DNA from: Hydractinia symbiolongicarpus
Lineage: Eukaryota > Cnidaria > Hydrozoa > Anthoathecata > Hydractiniidae
Length of the DNA: 64,000 nucleotides
NCBI RefSeq assembly: GCF_029227915.1
Contig: NC_079876.1
Coordinates: 32,285,828-32,349,827 of the forward strand
Direction: 5' to 3'
How positions within the stretch are numbered: position 1 is the stretch's first letter; each line of letters starts with the position of its first letter. The translations under genes were made by a program, and so were the position numbers. Under the pieces are notes generated by a model that saw only the letters and a list, made by a program, of their open reading frames with translations, did not search any database and was not told where the DNA came from. Below, piece by piece: positions 22,757 through 38,000 of this stretch.

Positions 22757-24750
22757 ATGCTCTATAGGCTTAATGTTCCTAAAGAATCTCTAGATGCCCA
22801 CAAATCTTCCGTGTTCATTGATCCCTTATATGAGATTCTGCTTTCGACTCTTCCTGGTTTGCCTAATGCGTCTGCATTTGATTCTTCCAAGTTCAATTTC
22901 AAGGACTTTCAAACCATCCTTCATACCCGATGCAATGCATCGTCACCCGGATTGAACCAAATACCTTACACTGTTTACAAGAATTGTCCTCAAATTGCGT
23001 CCTTTCTTTTCAACCTTTTCCAATCTTGTTTAAAGAATTCCTACATTACTGTTCAGTGGAGGGTCGCTTCAGAAGTTTATATCCCTAAAAGCAAGCCTCC
23101 ATCTCCATCATCCATTAAGGACTTTCGGCCAATAGCTCTCCTCAATGTGGAAGGAAAACTTTTTTTCAGTCTCGTGTCAAAGCGCCTAGAAAACCACATT
23201 CAGAAAAACCACTTTATTAACAAATCCATTGAAAAATGATGTATGGAAAAAGTTTCTGGTCTCTTTCCTGGGCTGATCTGAGAAACGCCAAGTCTATAAA
23301 AAATGCCCTATCTGCAATATGGCTTGATGTGGCGAATGCGTATCCCACTATACCGCATAAACTCATTTTCATGGCCCTTCTTCACTATGGTGTTTCATAG
23401 TCTTGGATAAGGCTTATTAACGCCTACTATGGCAGCCTCTTGAGCAAGTCATTCTCTTTTACAGCCTCATCCAGAGTTATTTTTATTGGATGTTCATTAT
23501 CAATCATGCTATTTTTGGCAGCCATAAATGTAATCATCGAATATGTGTGCGCCGAAGAAGAGTTAAAAAGTTCTGTTCCGCCTGGCGATTCAGACCATCC
23601 TTCGGTTAAGGCCTTTATGGATGACATTTTTAATGTCTTCAAGTGTCCCTCAAACTCAAAACTTGTTGGATCGTTGTGTAACAGCCCTTCATTGGGCTGG
23701 AATGGGCTTTAGACCTTCAAAATTACGAAGCATTGTTATAGCTAATGGAAAAGTTTTAGATCAGTCTCCTTTTTGTGTCGTGCAAGAACCAATCCCATCT
23801 ATTCACGCAAACCCAGTTAAGTTTTTGGCCGGACGATGAATTTAACATTGTCAGATTCAGCTGTTGTCCAACAGGCTATTGTTAACGCTGTAGAGCAAGT
23901 CAAACTCATAGATAAGTCTTCCCATAGAGGCATTCACAAAGTGTGGTTTTTCCATCATCTTCTAATTCCCCGAATACGATGGCCTTTTTTAATTTACGAA
24001 GTTCCGATATCTCGTATTGTTTCACTAGAACAAAAGTTTTCTTTCTTCACAAGAAAGTGGCCGAGACTCCATCACTCTATTTCTAACATAAGTTTGTATT
24101 CTGCTTCATCGCCATGCCCGTTACCTTTAAAAAGTCTATCCTCTGTACTAAAATCTGCTAAGATCAGCGGTCATCTTCTCCTCCGAGATTAGGCTGATCC
24201 TCTAGTCTCAGACTATCCTCCAGACTTAAAGGCTGGACACTGGAAGGTAGATCAGACAAAAAAATCAGCAGAGAGTCAACTCGAGTTCAAGAAAATACTT
24301 GGTTTCCACCAGTTTGGTAGAGCAGGCTTGGGACTGGTAAGCCATAAGAGTGTCCAAGCAATTGGTACCCATTCTTACCGCAAACTTGTATCAGATGTTG
24401 TGCAGAACAAAGAGGAAGACATTATGCTCAAGCCGTTCAGCTTCATGTCCAAGGTAACTGGACTAAATGGTGCTCGTTTATTAAATACAATCTTTCTCGG
24501 AAGAACCTACTGTCTCTGCCGCAAAGTTTATCTTCGTTTTGCATTGGCGCAACCTATGATACGCTTCCTTCTCCTACAAATCTTGTCAAGTGGGGAATTC
24601 AAAATGACAAAAGTTGCACCCTATGTAAAAAACCCTCTTGTAACGTGTCCCACATTTTAGGCGCTTGTAAATTAGCCCTTTTACAAGGTAGATTCACGTA
24701 CCGCCACGATACTGTTCTACGTGTGTTAGTGACAGTTCTTATCCGATTAT
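22757..24750 (+). pseudogene. NeSL/R2-like reverse transcriptase and C-terminal zinc motif, multiply frameshifted
   Basis: RT fingers: SSPGLNQIPYTVYKNCP, WRVASEVYIPK and DFRPIALLNVEGKLFF (22930-23165). A frame change follows, then WLDVANAYPTIPH, a shift, GCSLSIMLFLAAINVIIEYV and catalytic FMDD (about 23614-23625) in another frame, then LGRxx-like and WFFHHLLIPRIRWP pieces. At 24615-24668 CTLCKKPSCNVSHILGAC gives CX2CX8HX4C, the C-terminal motif of RLE-bearing LINEs, followed by RFTYRHDTVLRVL. At least four frame changes. The family resembles the single-ORF R2/NeSL elements, which have an N-terminal or internal protease in some members. Confidence 0.8.
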
Positions 24751-24827
24751 GATCTAGCAAAACCATCTAGATGTCATAAAATATCCTTTGTTCCAGCTGG
24801 TAAACGTCTTCCCACCAAAAAGCGTTC

Positions 24828-25411
24828 AAAAACTTCCACTTTTTGACATCCTTATATCATTCTCCCACAGAGCCTTTTTTTCAGTCAGCTGGCTAGAAAT
24901 ATACATGGCTAGTTTGTTTAGTATGAAATAGTAATGTCGAAATTTTATCTCCCAACGTTGCAAAAGTTTTTTACCCAATGTCACTCTTCTCAGGAAAACA
25001 TTCGCTTCTTCATCTGCTTTTATATCTTCATCATTGGGCTGATAACCTTTTTCAAGAAAAAATTTTTTTTCCATGCCTGCAGTTGTTTTTTGCATTGTTC
25101 ATGTGCCTTCAATACTTTCATCTGAAGTTTTAGTAACAGCGAAAAGCATTGTTTTCGTGAATATTCATTTGCAGTGTTTTTAAATTTGATGTGATGCATG
25201 TCGAACTGTGTCAAAATTGGACTTTCACCTATCATTTTTTGGATCAAAATACCGATATTTGATTTAAAGGATGAAGGCTTTTTCTCAGACGTGCTGGGTA
25301 AAAGTTGTAATGATCCAGGCTCTGTAATTTCTCCCAACACATTAATATTCTGTTCTATGCTATCTTCATTCAAAACAATCAATTCCTCATTCTCTTCTTC
25401 CGCTTCCTCCT
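24828..25411 (-). pseudogene. Last exon of an unidentified minus-strand gene, one frameshift
   Basis: Begins after an acceptor (cttatag) with an acidic EEAEEENEEL stretch, continues with FKSNIGILIQKMIGESP and SLLLKLQMKVLKAHEQCKKQ, a predicted helical region. Near 25060-25070 an A/T homopolymer run shifts the frame; the next frame continues with YQPNDEDIKADEEANVF and ends at TGA 24826-24828. Probably the 3' end of the gene family member described at 26480-27500. Confidence 0.45.
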
Positions 25412-26479
25412 ATAAGTATAACAGTTTTTAAAAACTAGTTGAATAAGGAAATTTCGCAAATTAGATTCACCGTTATTGGAGCATGAAATTGTTTAGAAAA
25501 TTGATTTGATATTTTACTTAGCAGATCAACTTCGATGTTAGTTTTAGAATATTCATTCGAATTGGCTTCATCATTTTTTCTGCTCCTACGAAATGAAAGA
25601 ACCTTATAGCATATCTATATATATACTTTTAACAAAATTGCAAAACTTATTTGTGGCAAAAAATGTTTTTCGCAATTGTGTTGCTAAAAGAAACTTTTAA
25701 AATTTTATACGTGCAAAACTAAATATGTCCAAGGTAGTTGTAATGTGTTGCATCACTGTATATAAATTAAAACTCACTGACTCCATCTGTATAGGCTTTG
25801 CTAAACCCTATCAATGATTGTTATTGAAAATTCAACTTGGTCTCTCTCATTTTCATTTTTTTTGTACTTCCTATAAAAAATATGGTTATATCAAACTTCC
25901 TCAATATTTTTTAGGTAATTTTTTAATGCAAGAGTTTTCAGTTGTTTTGTGTGGATTTTTCTACCCTTTCATCATTCCTTTTTACTGCAGTTTGCTGAAT
26001 TTCGACTGAGTTTGGAAGTAGCAGGCCAGGAGTTTTCAAACATATTTTCCATAGTTCAGTTACTTCAGAAACAATATGTGGAGTGCTGTATTTCTTTCAA
26101 TGTTGGTCCTTGCGATCTGAAATCACGCTCTAATGTTCCATCAAAGAATGCAATATAATTTTTATTCTGTTGTGTGTCCACCACACATCCTTGCCACATA
26201 CCAAATAATCTGAAATTCTTTGCAAATGAGCTTCAAAGTCTTTTTGTAGTATTTCGTCCAGATTGAACGTTGTGTTTTCTTTGTCAGTCACTGAGTCACA
26301 GTCACTGTTTTTTGATGATACTTTGAAGGAAAAAATCTCGCAAAAATTTTTCTACACTTGCTAAAATACTGCAAAAATGTTTGCCTTTAAAGTATAATCA
26401 ATGAAAAAATAGGCAAATACGGATGCATGATGATAACTTTGAAATTTTTTGCTCTAGATTGGAACGTTATGACCCATTC
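25412..26479 (-). other. Intron and degraded exon pieces of the preceding gene
   Basis: AT-rich sequence with scattered coding-like fragments on the minus strand, including FFDGTLERDFRSQGPTLKEI near 26060-26150 in a frame shifted from its neighbour. No complete exon can be drawn. Confidence 0.35.
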
Positions 26480-27500
26480 TTTTCCTTAAAAATTTGTTCA
26501 ATTTGATGTCTGATGATGCTGTTATCCCGAATTGATTCACTTCTTCGTGATGAAGTTGCTCTGCTTATTTGATTCAGGCAGCTGAAATATCGTTCTTCAT
26601 CTTCTGTATGTAGTTGGCTTGGAGCATATTATCTGGCCATATGTGGAAGGTGAGTAGTTAGGGAGTGAAAGTAAATACCAAATAATTTACGATGAGTTAT
26701 AACTTTCTGATATTTCATCGAATTGATGCAAAGATAAGCGTGTGTGAAAGTTATATTGTGTAATCTCAATATTGATTTTGGTGTTCTCTCATCAGCTTTT
26801 GCATAGCAAAACAGAGATATCTCCACTAACGTGTGCAATATTTCTTTAATATCTTCTGTGCAGTGATCCTTCAAATTCTTGTATACCATTAGAAGAGAAT
26901 ATCTGTAATCAGCGCCTTAAAAAAAATCATGTTGATAACTTTTTGTTTCTTAATGTCCATTTTTTTAAATGCTTTAAATGGACATTTTGAGTAACATACC
27001 TCTTATATTATCTTTATTTCCGAAACATGTTTCAAATGTTAGTTTAAGTATTTCTTTTCCTTCATTGTTTAGAAAAGATGGCAGCACTTCTTGAATGTTT
27101 GATATATGACCTAAAAAATTAATAGGTATGTATAAACAAAATATATTATATCAATATAGTATAACATGTGGACACAAAAATGTCATGATATTCACTGATC
27201 TCCTTTTCACAAACATGCTGACCTACACAGCACATATAAAATAAATATACCTTTAATGTCATGCAGCCGTTCAAATAAAGATACTTCATAATTATCCAAG
27301 TTTAAATATGCCATTGTTCTATCTTCGTACCCCTATGATAATGCTGGACTCCTGATAAGTCCTTCCATATGTGTATTAAATAAATTTTGCAAATTTGTTT
27401 TGTTTGTTAATTCTTTCAATGGAATGTGTCTGTAAATGTCTTTCAAATTCACTTCTAATGCAATATCAGCAAATTACAAATTGTCCTTTTTCTTCTACCA
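26480..27500 (-). pseudogene. Multi-exon gene of an unnamed repeated family, broken
   Basis: Minus-strand exons: about 27251-27500 (LKDIYRHIPLKELTNKTNLQ, then an in-frame TAG, then DRTMAYLNLDNYEVSLFERL), about 27000-27112 (ISNIQEVLPSFLNNEGKEIL) and about 26480-26912 (KNLKDHCTEDIKEILHTLVE, SILRLHNITFTH, HRKLFGIYFHSLTTH, then after a stop TEDEERYFSCLNQISRATSS). Splice sites GT/AG are present and phases fit. I have the impression of a multi-copy family in cnidarian genomes but cannot name a domain; it may be transposon related. Two stops make this copy a pseudogene. A further degraded piece lies at 26130-26330 (LQKDFEAHLQRISDYLVCGK). Confidence 0.5.
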
Positions 27501-27574
27501 CCTACAATAACATGTAAAAGACAGATGAGAAGTAATAGTTTAGTGATTCAATGTAACAAGTGTTCCAGTTCCAT

Positions 27575-29886
<2,312 letters not shown>

Positions 29887-32070
29887 TTAACTAGTTAGTC
29901 CAATTTCTTTCAACCTTTTATTCTTTATGTCATCGAACTTTTTCCGCTCGTTGTTTATTTTTGTTCGCACAGCGAAGGCAAAATTGGCTGATCCAAAGTA
30001 ACTTTTTGCAAAATTTTCCATTTCCAGTCGACCTAAAATAATGCAAGAATGATTGAGTATACTCGCACAAAAGACACAAAATAGTTGCTTTAAGCAACTA
30101 TGCCTCATTTGCAAGTGATTGTTCAAACAATCTATTTACCTATACTTAAAAACCATCGAACAAAAGCTAAATTATTTGATACCTGGAAATGGTCGATCAT
30201 TGGTGCGACGCACGTAACAACCAAATTTTTCGAAGAACACTTTATTTAATTCCGGAGTCCACTTGACACTGGATTTGACAGCTAAGTATAAAAGCAACAA
30301 TAAGATAAGTTTTGTTAATATCAAACCTAAAAAAGTGGTTTAACTAAACCTATATATATGAAGAAGCGATAAAAGTGTTCAACTTACGTTTGCATTTCAA
30401 TCTCTCATTCTCTTCTTTATCTATTGGAATAAAATCTGGTTGTTTTTTAAACTAGAAAATTCCTGGAAATTATAACTCTTGGTTAGCAAGACGACCATTC
30501 AAACTATTATTGCTTTAACAGAAAAAATATTGTCCTTTATAACTTATATATAGCAGCGTTTTTATACTATGGCAACTCAAAAATCAGTAAAGTTAATGAC
30601 ACTTGAAAGATCTAAGCATTTTTCAACATATTTAATCTCCAGGATCATTGGAAAGTTGAATTTCTGAGAGAATTTAAGATTGGGGAAGACGCCAAATTCT
30701 TTAAAATCTAATTTGCACACGAAGCAACCTACAAAGGTTTCTTTAAACTTAATTTTTTACATCACTTACCTTCATAGGAAGTAGGATCACATGAATCATC
30801 TCTAATTTGGGCATCTAGATAGAAATGGATATTCATAAACATGAAATACATCTTTTGCAAAAGATACTTGTACATCCCATAAATTTTAAACAATCCAGGT
30901 TGATATTTCTCGGTATATAAATAATTTTCATAACTGTCTAAGTGTTATTGAGAAAACTAAAATAAATAATTAAAACAGAAAGACTCTTGAAAGGATACTC
31001 ACCAGTAATTTTAACGTACTTTTTTCTTTTTTTTGATCTGCCTATAATTCAAAGTCAAATGTACAATCAAATGGTCAACAAAAAATACATTTTTATTTCG
31101 GTGAACTCGCAATTACTTTTAAGTAAGTGAAAAAAAGTTAAGTACATGTAATTTGTAAAAATATTACGTTTAATATTAGTGATACTAGACAATTTTCCGC
31201 AAAAACGTTAAGTAATATATTTTGCATAGAGGACTATAAAAACAACTTATATTTCATATGATTTTTAATTGACCTATGTGAGATTTAAAACAAATAAGGT
31301 CTGGTTTTCAAATTCAATGTTCTATAAATAAACATTTCCCACAACGCAGAGTAGGACAGGTTGAATAAATATTGTTTGACAAAAAAATCAAAACTCAAAC
31401 CACTCACCACGCAAAGGATACTTCCTAGCTTCAACTGGTACTAAAAACAAAAACAAAACAAAAAAACCATCGTATATCTAAAACAAGGTCATGGTTGGTA
31501 TTATAAATCAGACGTTGTTTTAAATTAAATTTAAAACTAACCATTTTTTGATTCAATAGCTTCTTCATCCGATGAACTGCTCGACAGCATCATCACTCTT
31601 TTCCCCACTGATCTTTTTGTCTTTGTCGCTGAATAAAAAACCAAAAAAAACAAACACTTTGCAAGTCACTGAGGCCCAAAGGATTGAATCAATAAACTAC
31701 AGTGAAGTATTAACCTTCAGCTGATGTTCTTACGGGAGTACTTGTCACTGCATAGTTAGTTGCCAATTTCTTGTCTTCTAAAGAAAGAAAGTATTAGTCT
31801 GCTATGTAGTCCATTGAGCAGCTTTAAGGTAATTTTCCAAACAATATAAAACAATGATGGGGAAGATCTTTAGGTTTTGGATCACACATTGCTTTGAAAA
31901 AATTTCATCAAAAACAATGACTAATAAAAAGAACAAAATAACGAGTTTTGTAACTAACAGAAATTTTCTCTATTTGCACCAGACAACATTAGAAAAAGCA
32001 AACATACCTGTATGAGTTTTGTCTTTAAATGTTTTTAAACTTTTATCAGTTTCTTCAATATGACCGTTAT
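29887..32070 (-). CDS. C-terminal small exons and SANT-like end of the fusion gene
   Basis: Nine or ten exons of 33-146 bp joined in phase 1. They encode basic and serine/acidic segments (KTKRSVGKRVMMLSSSSDEE, a likely nuclear signal and CK2-type acidic patch) and finally VKWTPELNKVFFEKFGCYV... and RLEMENFAKSYFGS, a Trp-containing helical unit resembling the SANT/Myb-like tails found in related proteins. Stop TAA at 29887-29889. The exon 31041-31004 has an A8 run: with nine A it would keep phase and encode a lysine-rich RSKKKKKYVKIT segment. Confidence 0.7.
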
Positions 32071-35000
32071 CTATAAACAATCAAGTTATAAACACTGAAA
32101 GACTTGCTAATCATGAAAAGTCATTCTACATTTTGCTCATCTGCAATCTTTTAATAATTTTTTAATGAAATCAAATTTGGAACACGTATTATTTCGATCA
32201 TAATAATCGTGAAATAATATTAGCTGATTTGAACATTTGTTAATACATTATAAGAAAAAATTAAACAAATAAATGAAATACAGTGGTTAAAACGACAAAA
32301 ATTTATAAAAAAAGGTTTAATAAAACATAACCCGGCAAGTCTTCCATTATATCCTGGTTTCCTAAATCTCAATAAACAAGAAAAAAATTAAATTTACCAC
32401 TCATGATCTATGATAAAGTTGTTACCTAGAATGCGTGCCACTTCCACAATTTTATTCCATACAGAAAGGCTCCTCCCTAACAAATAAATACATACCGCTT
32501 GCATGGAGATTTATTAATTGTTTTCCAATCTTTGTGACTCCCATTAAAGCTAATGGGGCTTGATAAATATCTTTATTCATGCTTTCAGAATGACCCATAT
32601 GGGCGTAGAACAGTTGTCTTTCCTGTTGTGGCAGGTCCAACGCAGCATATAAAGTGCTGACGCGGTGTCTATTAGTGGTTGCATTTATAATTTCCACATT
32701 GGTAAGTTCTAGTTTCTTACAGACTTCTTTCAATGCATGCCAGCCAGACACATTTAAAGATGACAGCTGTGTGCTGGCAAACACAAAATCATTATTTTTA
32801 TCGATACCAGCCTTGATTCTAAATTTTGGATCAACTAACCTTTTCATAGCAGAAGTAGTGTCGTTTGGAAATAAAACAGACACCAAATGATGATTTCCTT
32901 TACCCGTCATGTAGGTTATTTTTAGTGAACTCACTAATAGTTTGTCAGCTTCATTCAAACTCTGAAGACGTTGTTGATCAATCCAATTATCGCTTTCTGC
33001 TTCTAACCAATCTTTTACTAGGAGGCGACTTGTTTCCCCACCACGGCGCCCATTCAATAATGTTAGTCGTGTGAGTACTAAGTTCCTCAGTTCAACAAAA
33101 GAGTGAGCAGTCCATAACTCAAAAACACACAGTAGTTCACCCATTCTCTTGAGAATATGTTGATGTATTTTCTCAATGTCGCTTTCCAAAGGCAACTGAC
33201 ATGGTTTTCTTATTTTAACTAGCCTTTTTTTTTCAAGCTCGTATCGTGCAGAGGAAACCATGCAATCCTCGTTGGCTTTATAGCATACCATAAATTTTTC
33301 GATTTCACTGGCCTCCTCTTCGTTAGCTAACATATATTGATGAGCATACAATATTTTTACACTTTTGTTGATGATGTAAAAAACATTCTGGCGTAGTCCT
33401 GGCTTAAGACTACGATCAACATTCAAAGTAACAGCGTCAATGGCATCAGTAAAACACGTAAAATTCTTTCGCACAAACATATCTAACAAATTACCATGAT
33501 CATGACAAACGCCATTCATCCTCTTAAAAGATTGGTACAGGCTACCTAACACTCGCATATGACCCCTAACAGATTTATTCACGGTGGCTGCTTTTTCTTT
33601 TTTGACTACAAGCTTTGCAAACAACTTCATTCCAATTCGTAATATCATTTCATCTTTGCGACATATATTTCCTATTATTAAACAAGGCAAATTAAATTTT
33701 CAAATATTTATTTTGTGTTTAAAGGTTTAGAAAATTAAAAAAAACATTATTTGCATCAATTTTAATGTACAGTGGAAGGTTGTACATTGAAATAGATGTT
33801 CTTAAACCTTTGGGGGCGTGAATACAAATTAAATAAACCTACATTTTTTTTCTGTCAAACATTTGTGAGTATTTATTTTAACGAAATAAACTTAAAACCT
33901 TTTGAAAACATAATTTTATGAATTAGGTCAATAATCTAAAAGATCAATTCATATATTTTTTTTAAATTAAACTACAACTTTAATTGAACACTTTTTTTAC
34001 TATTTCGCTCATAAAAAACAACAAAAAAATGTTACACTTGATCATATCCAGGATGTAACATGATTATGTTTATTAAATAATTATTTGAATGAATTAAGGA
34101 TTTCTATGAAATACATAAGGACTTTTAATGAATAGTACAAGTATTTTTTAACTCCTTAAATCCCAGAAGTTTCCTTTGCAATTTTTTATTATTTTTGATT
34201 ACTGTAGTTATTCGTAATAATTTAATAAAGAACAATGAAAATTTCATGAATTGGTAACAAATGTGAAGAACAGGGATGTTATCACCATAAAGCTGTCCTA
34301 CAAATCAATTGCTAAACTATGAACAAGTATGGAAAAAAGCTCGTAACGTAAATATAAAAATGATAACTTACCTACGGGATCATCTCTAAGCTTGGCCAAA
34401 ATGACTTCCTTGAATTGATCCGACATTTGGAGTGACATTGGAAGGAAGTCCAGTGACAATGGCAAGCCTGTTGGGACAGCATCTTGTCTTCTCATGCACG
34501 TTCTTTTGTGGCTGGCAAAGAAACGCTTAGAGATAAAAGCAGAGCATAAATTACAACGTTGCAATTCCAAGTATTTCTTTCTTTGACGTTCTCCTTGGAA
34601 AATAGGATTTTCTGTGGTAGCTTGCAACTTGTTGTACATTAAAATTCCTTCCCTTTTAATTTTTTTCCATTCCTCAATTTGCTTCACCTTAGTCATCTTT
34701 AGTGCATTTTTCACTCTTTCATTTTCCTTATGACATTTTTTAATGTGTCTGCTCAATTTTGAAGACATTATAGAACAATAAATGCACATTCTATACGGTT
34801 TTTTGTAAGGACTTTTTTTCTGAAATAAAAAGATAAGATGATTCTAGAATTGCTACATAACACAAAACATAAAGCCTTGCATCAATAATCCTAAATTTAA
34901 ATAAAATAGCATTGGAAAGTATTAATCAGTCAGTAGTATATAAGTTTACACAATCTTAAAATGCATCGATAATAGTACCTGCAGTTTTTTAGACTCGGCT

Positions 35001-38000
35001 TCAATTGTTTCCTGTTCACTATCAGTATTCACAATGTCTAAATCCTCATCAATCTCCAAACCAGAATCATTTTTCACTGAAACCTGTTTGTGTTAAATAA
35101 TACTATTGATAATTAAAAATAATAAATTAGGAAGCAACTTGTTGGTAGTTCAAAAGGGCTGAACAAATCATTGTAAATTAAATAAGCATCATCACAAAAC
35201 TCACTTGTTCACAACAGCTGACTTCCCTAATGGTCTGCGTATGTTCAGCAACTTGACACACCTGCAAAATTTCCAGATATAAAAAAAGCTATGCAAGGAT
35301 GTATGAAAAGTTATTACAAACATACAATACCTTTGTCGATGCTAGAGTTTCTATTTCTTCAAGATCAACTTTCATCTAACATTAATAAAGAGTAACTATT
35401 AGGTGTATTTAATTATTACTATTGACCGTAGGACCTAATGGAATTGATTTTGGACTTTGACCTTATAAATGCAGGAGATGAGAAAATTGGACTCCCAGAA
35501 TTAACATTCTTCTTACTTTGGCATGAATGCTGGAACTACACTACATATTGCTTAAATTAAGTAATCATTTGGTGGTGCATGCTTTATTACCAAGTCATAA
35601 ACATCAGACAACTGACAAAACAAGTACTTTTAAAATAAATTTTTAAAAAAAATAAAAACAAAAAAATTGAAATTACATGCCTTCAATGCACAAGGCAAAT
35701 TAAGCAAGTTTGGGTCAAATCCGAGAAATTAAATTCTAACAAAATGTCAATATTTCATGATTTTCAACAAAAGTTCTACAAAAATAAGTTTTCAACCAAT
35801 AAACCATTCAATTGGCGTTAAATGGAAAAGTTACTGAGCACAAAAAAAGATTTGGTTTTATAAAATCTAATCTTTTAAATTTAATGATTTTCTGAATAAA
35901 TGAAGAATTTCCTATAATTTTCTCTAATTATAACCAGTGCATCACAATGTAACCTTTGTAAACCAAAATTAACTGTCAGGTAATTTTACCATGAAGTTAA
36001 TTTTTCATTTTTTCACTTCAACAATTCATAATTTTCAACATTTAGGTAAATCGATGACAGTATATTTTAGCAGCAAAAAAAAACATGAAAATTTTATTAA
36101 CCTGAACTAACATTTGCTGAAAATATACCGGCATTTGTATTAAATTTAAATTAGAAATGCTGCAATGTAAAAAATATATGAGTAATGATGGAATACATAC
36201 GAACTTCTCCAATACTTTTGTCTAAAAATAAAATAGCATCAATTTATTACTATAATTATCATACCGTACAACTTTCTAGTGGACTCCAACTACACTGTAT
36301 TCCAATAAAAAAATTGTGCAATGTCTTTATAGCATAATTATAACGGTAATAGTCTAAGCATTTCTTATATTAAATCAGGTGCTATCTATATCTCCTCCTC
36401 ACAATTCAAAATCTTCAAAAATAAAAATGTACATAGGTAAATCTTTATTATATCGCAATAAAGATTCACCTATGTATATGCACCATCCCGATAAACTATC
36501 TAACATATTGCCGTAGTGTGGTGTAGTGGTTTTGTCTTTGGCTCCCAACTCTAGGGTCCGGAGTTCGAATCCCACTCGCTGCCTAGCAGTATGTTAGTGA
36601 TGAACAAAATAGTTCTTCTTCATTATAACAAAAATGTATATGGGAGAATTCTAACATACCAGTGTTTCAGTTTTGTCATTTCTAAAAAATAAACATAGAA
36701 ATATTACAACAAAATTATCTTTAAAGAACTAAATAAGTTACTTTAATTTCGACTAAAAAAGCATTGTTTACGTCGTTTACAGCAAATCTCATGTGAATGA
36801 CACCATAAAAACACCAATTTTTCATAGTTTCGTTTGTAATATTTTATCACTTTTTGTAATATTTGAAAACAATAATTACCTAAAATTAATTTTTAATGGA
36901 AAAGTTGTTTCTTCATTACTACCATTCAAAATGGAACACTAAAAAATGAATAGAAAGTTTAAAATTTTTAAGTATTATTAGTGGAATTACTGGACCTTCA
37001 ATACTTACTGTTTCGCTGTCAGAACTGCTGAAATCAGGGACAATTTCAATTTCCTGAAACATAAATATTTATCATCAATACAATTAAAAATTATACTTTA
37101 AACGGAATCATGAATTGCATACATACCGGATAAGTAATTTTTACATCATCGTCACTACAATCCAGCTTGGCAAAATCTATGTCCTTGTAGTAGTCTGCAA
37201 ATTTATCTCCACCAATGACATTCTTTTTATTTACACCACTGCCAATATTTTCCTGAATCTTTTTTTTTGATTGGTAAGTACTGTTCTTGTACGTATTTAC
37301 ACCTGATGCAACCACATCTGCACTCTTGTAATTTCGACCTTGGACACTGACAACATCTGCAATGATCTCAGCAACTTGTTCTTTATTTTCACAACCTATT
37401 TTCATATCCTGTATACCAGCAATATTCGTTTCCTCAACATTCTGTCCATGTAGAGGTTCATCACCACAATATCTGTCCCCTTCGTTTGATTCTACTTGTG
37501 TATAAACAGTAGGATTATCCACCTTATAACTCACACTACCAGCAACACGATTGACCAAAACTGCATCTTTGCCTTCACCTACACTTTGATTGTGTAAACT
37601 ATCAGAATTATTGCCCTTGGGTTCACATACATCAACAAAATCAAGAACCTTGTCATTAGTGACACTTCTATCTATAACACTGACAATATCTGTAATGATT
37701 TCAGCAGCAACTTGTTCTTTATTTTCACCAACTATTTCCATATCCTGTATGATAGATGTGTTTTCAACATTTTCTTTAAGTTGGAGTTTATGAACACAAT
37801 ATTTCTCCCCTCCCATATTTTCTAATTGCATGTAAACAGTAGCACCATTTGTCTGATAACCACCATTAAAACCTTTGCATTTAATATTTTCCTCTACTTC
37901 CTCCTCTAATTTTTCACACAAATCAACATTCTGACCATTGATAGCAACTGAATCTTTTCCATTGCCTACGTTTTTACTATATAAACGAACAGGATCGTTA

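Larger units (their letters stand above)
21140..24840 (+). mobile_element. Retrotransposon remnant: USP protease plus NeSL/R2-like reverse transcriptase
   Basis: One plus-strand unit reads USP-type protease (21140-22114), a pre-RT region (22168-22551), RT (22757-23840), connection (23836-24192) and a C-terminal CCHC motif followed by a segment (FVPAGKRLPTK) like the last part of this RT family. Pieces are in different frames, so the element is dead. The 3' end is cut near 24840, where an exon of a minus-strand gene begins. Neither end shows terminal repeats or tail. Confidence 0.75.

Noticed and set aside
32496-33671. Phage integrase, prophage or integron
   Set aside because: The domain is encoded in a spliced gene with GT-AG introns and fused to SET and zinc finger exons; no phage genes are nearby.
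36660-36681. Extra exon of the fusion gene
   Set aside because: Would introduce a TGA in the reading frame; joining the neighbours directly keeps it open.
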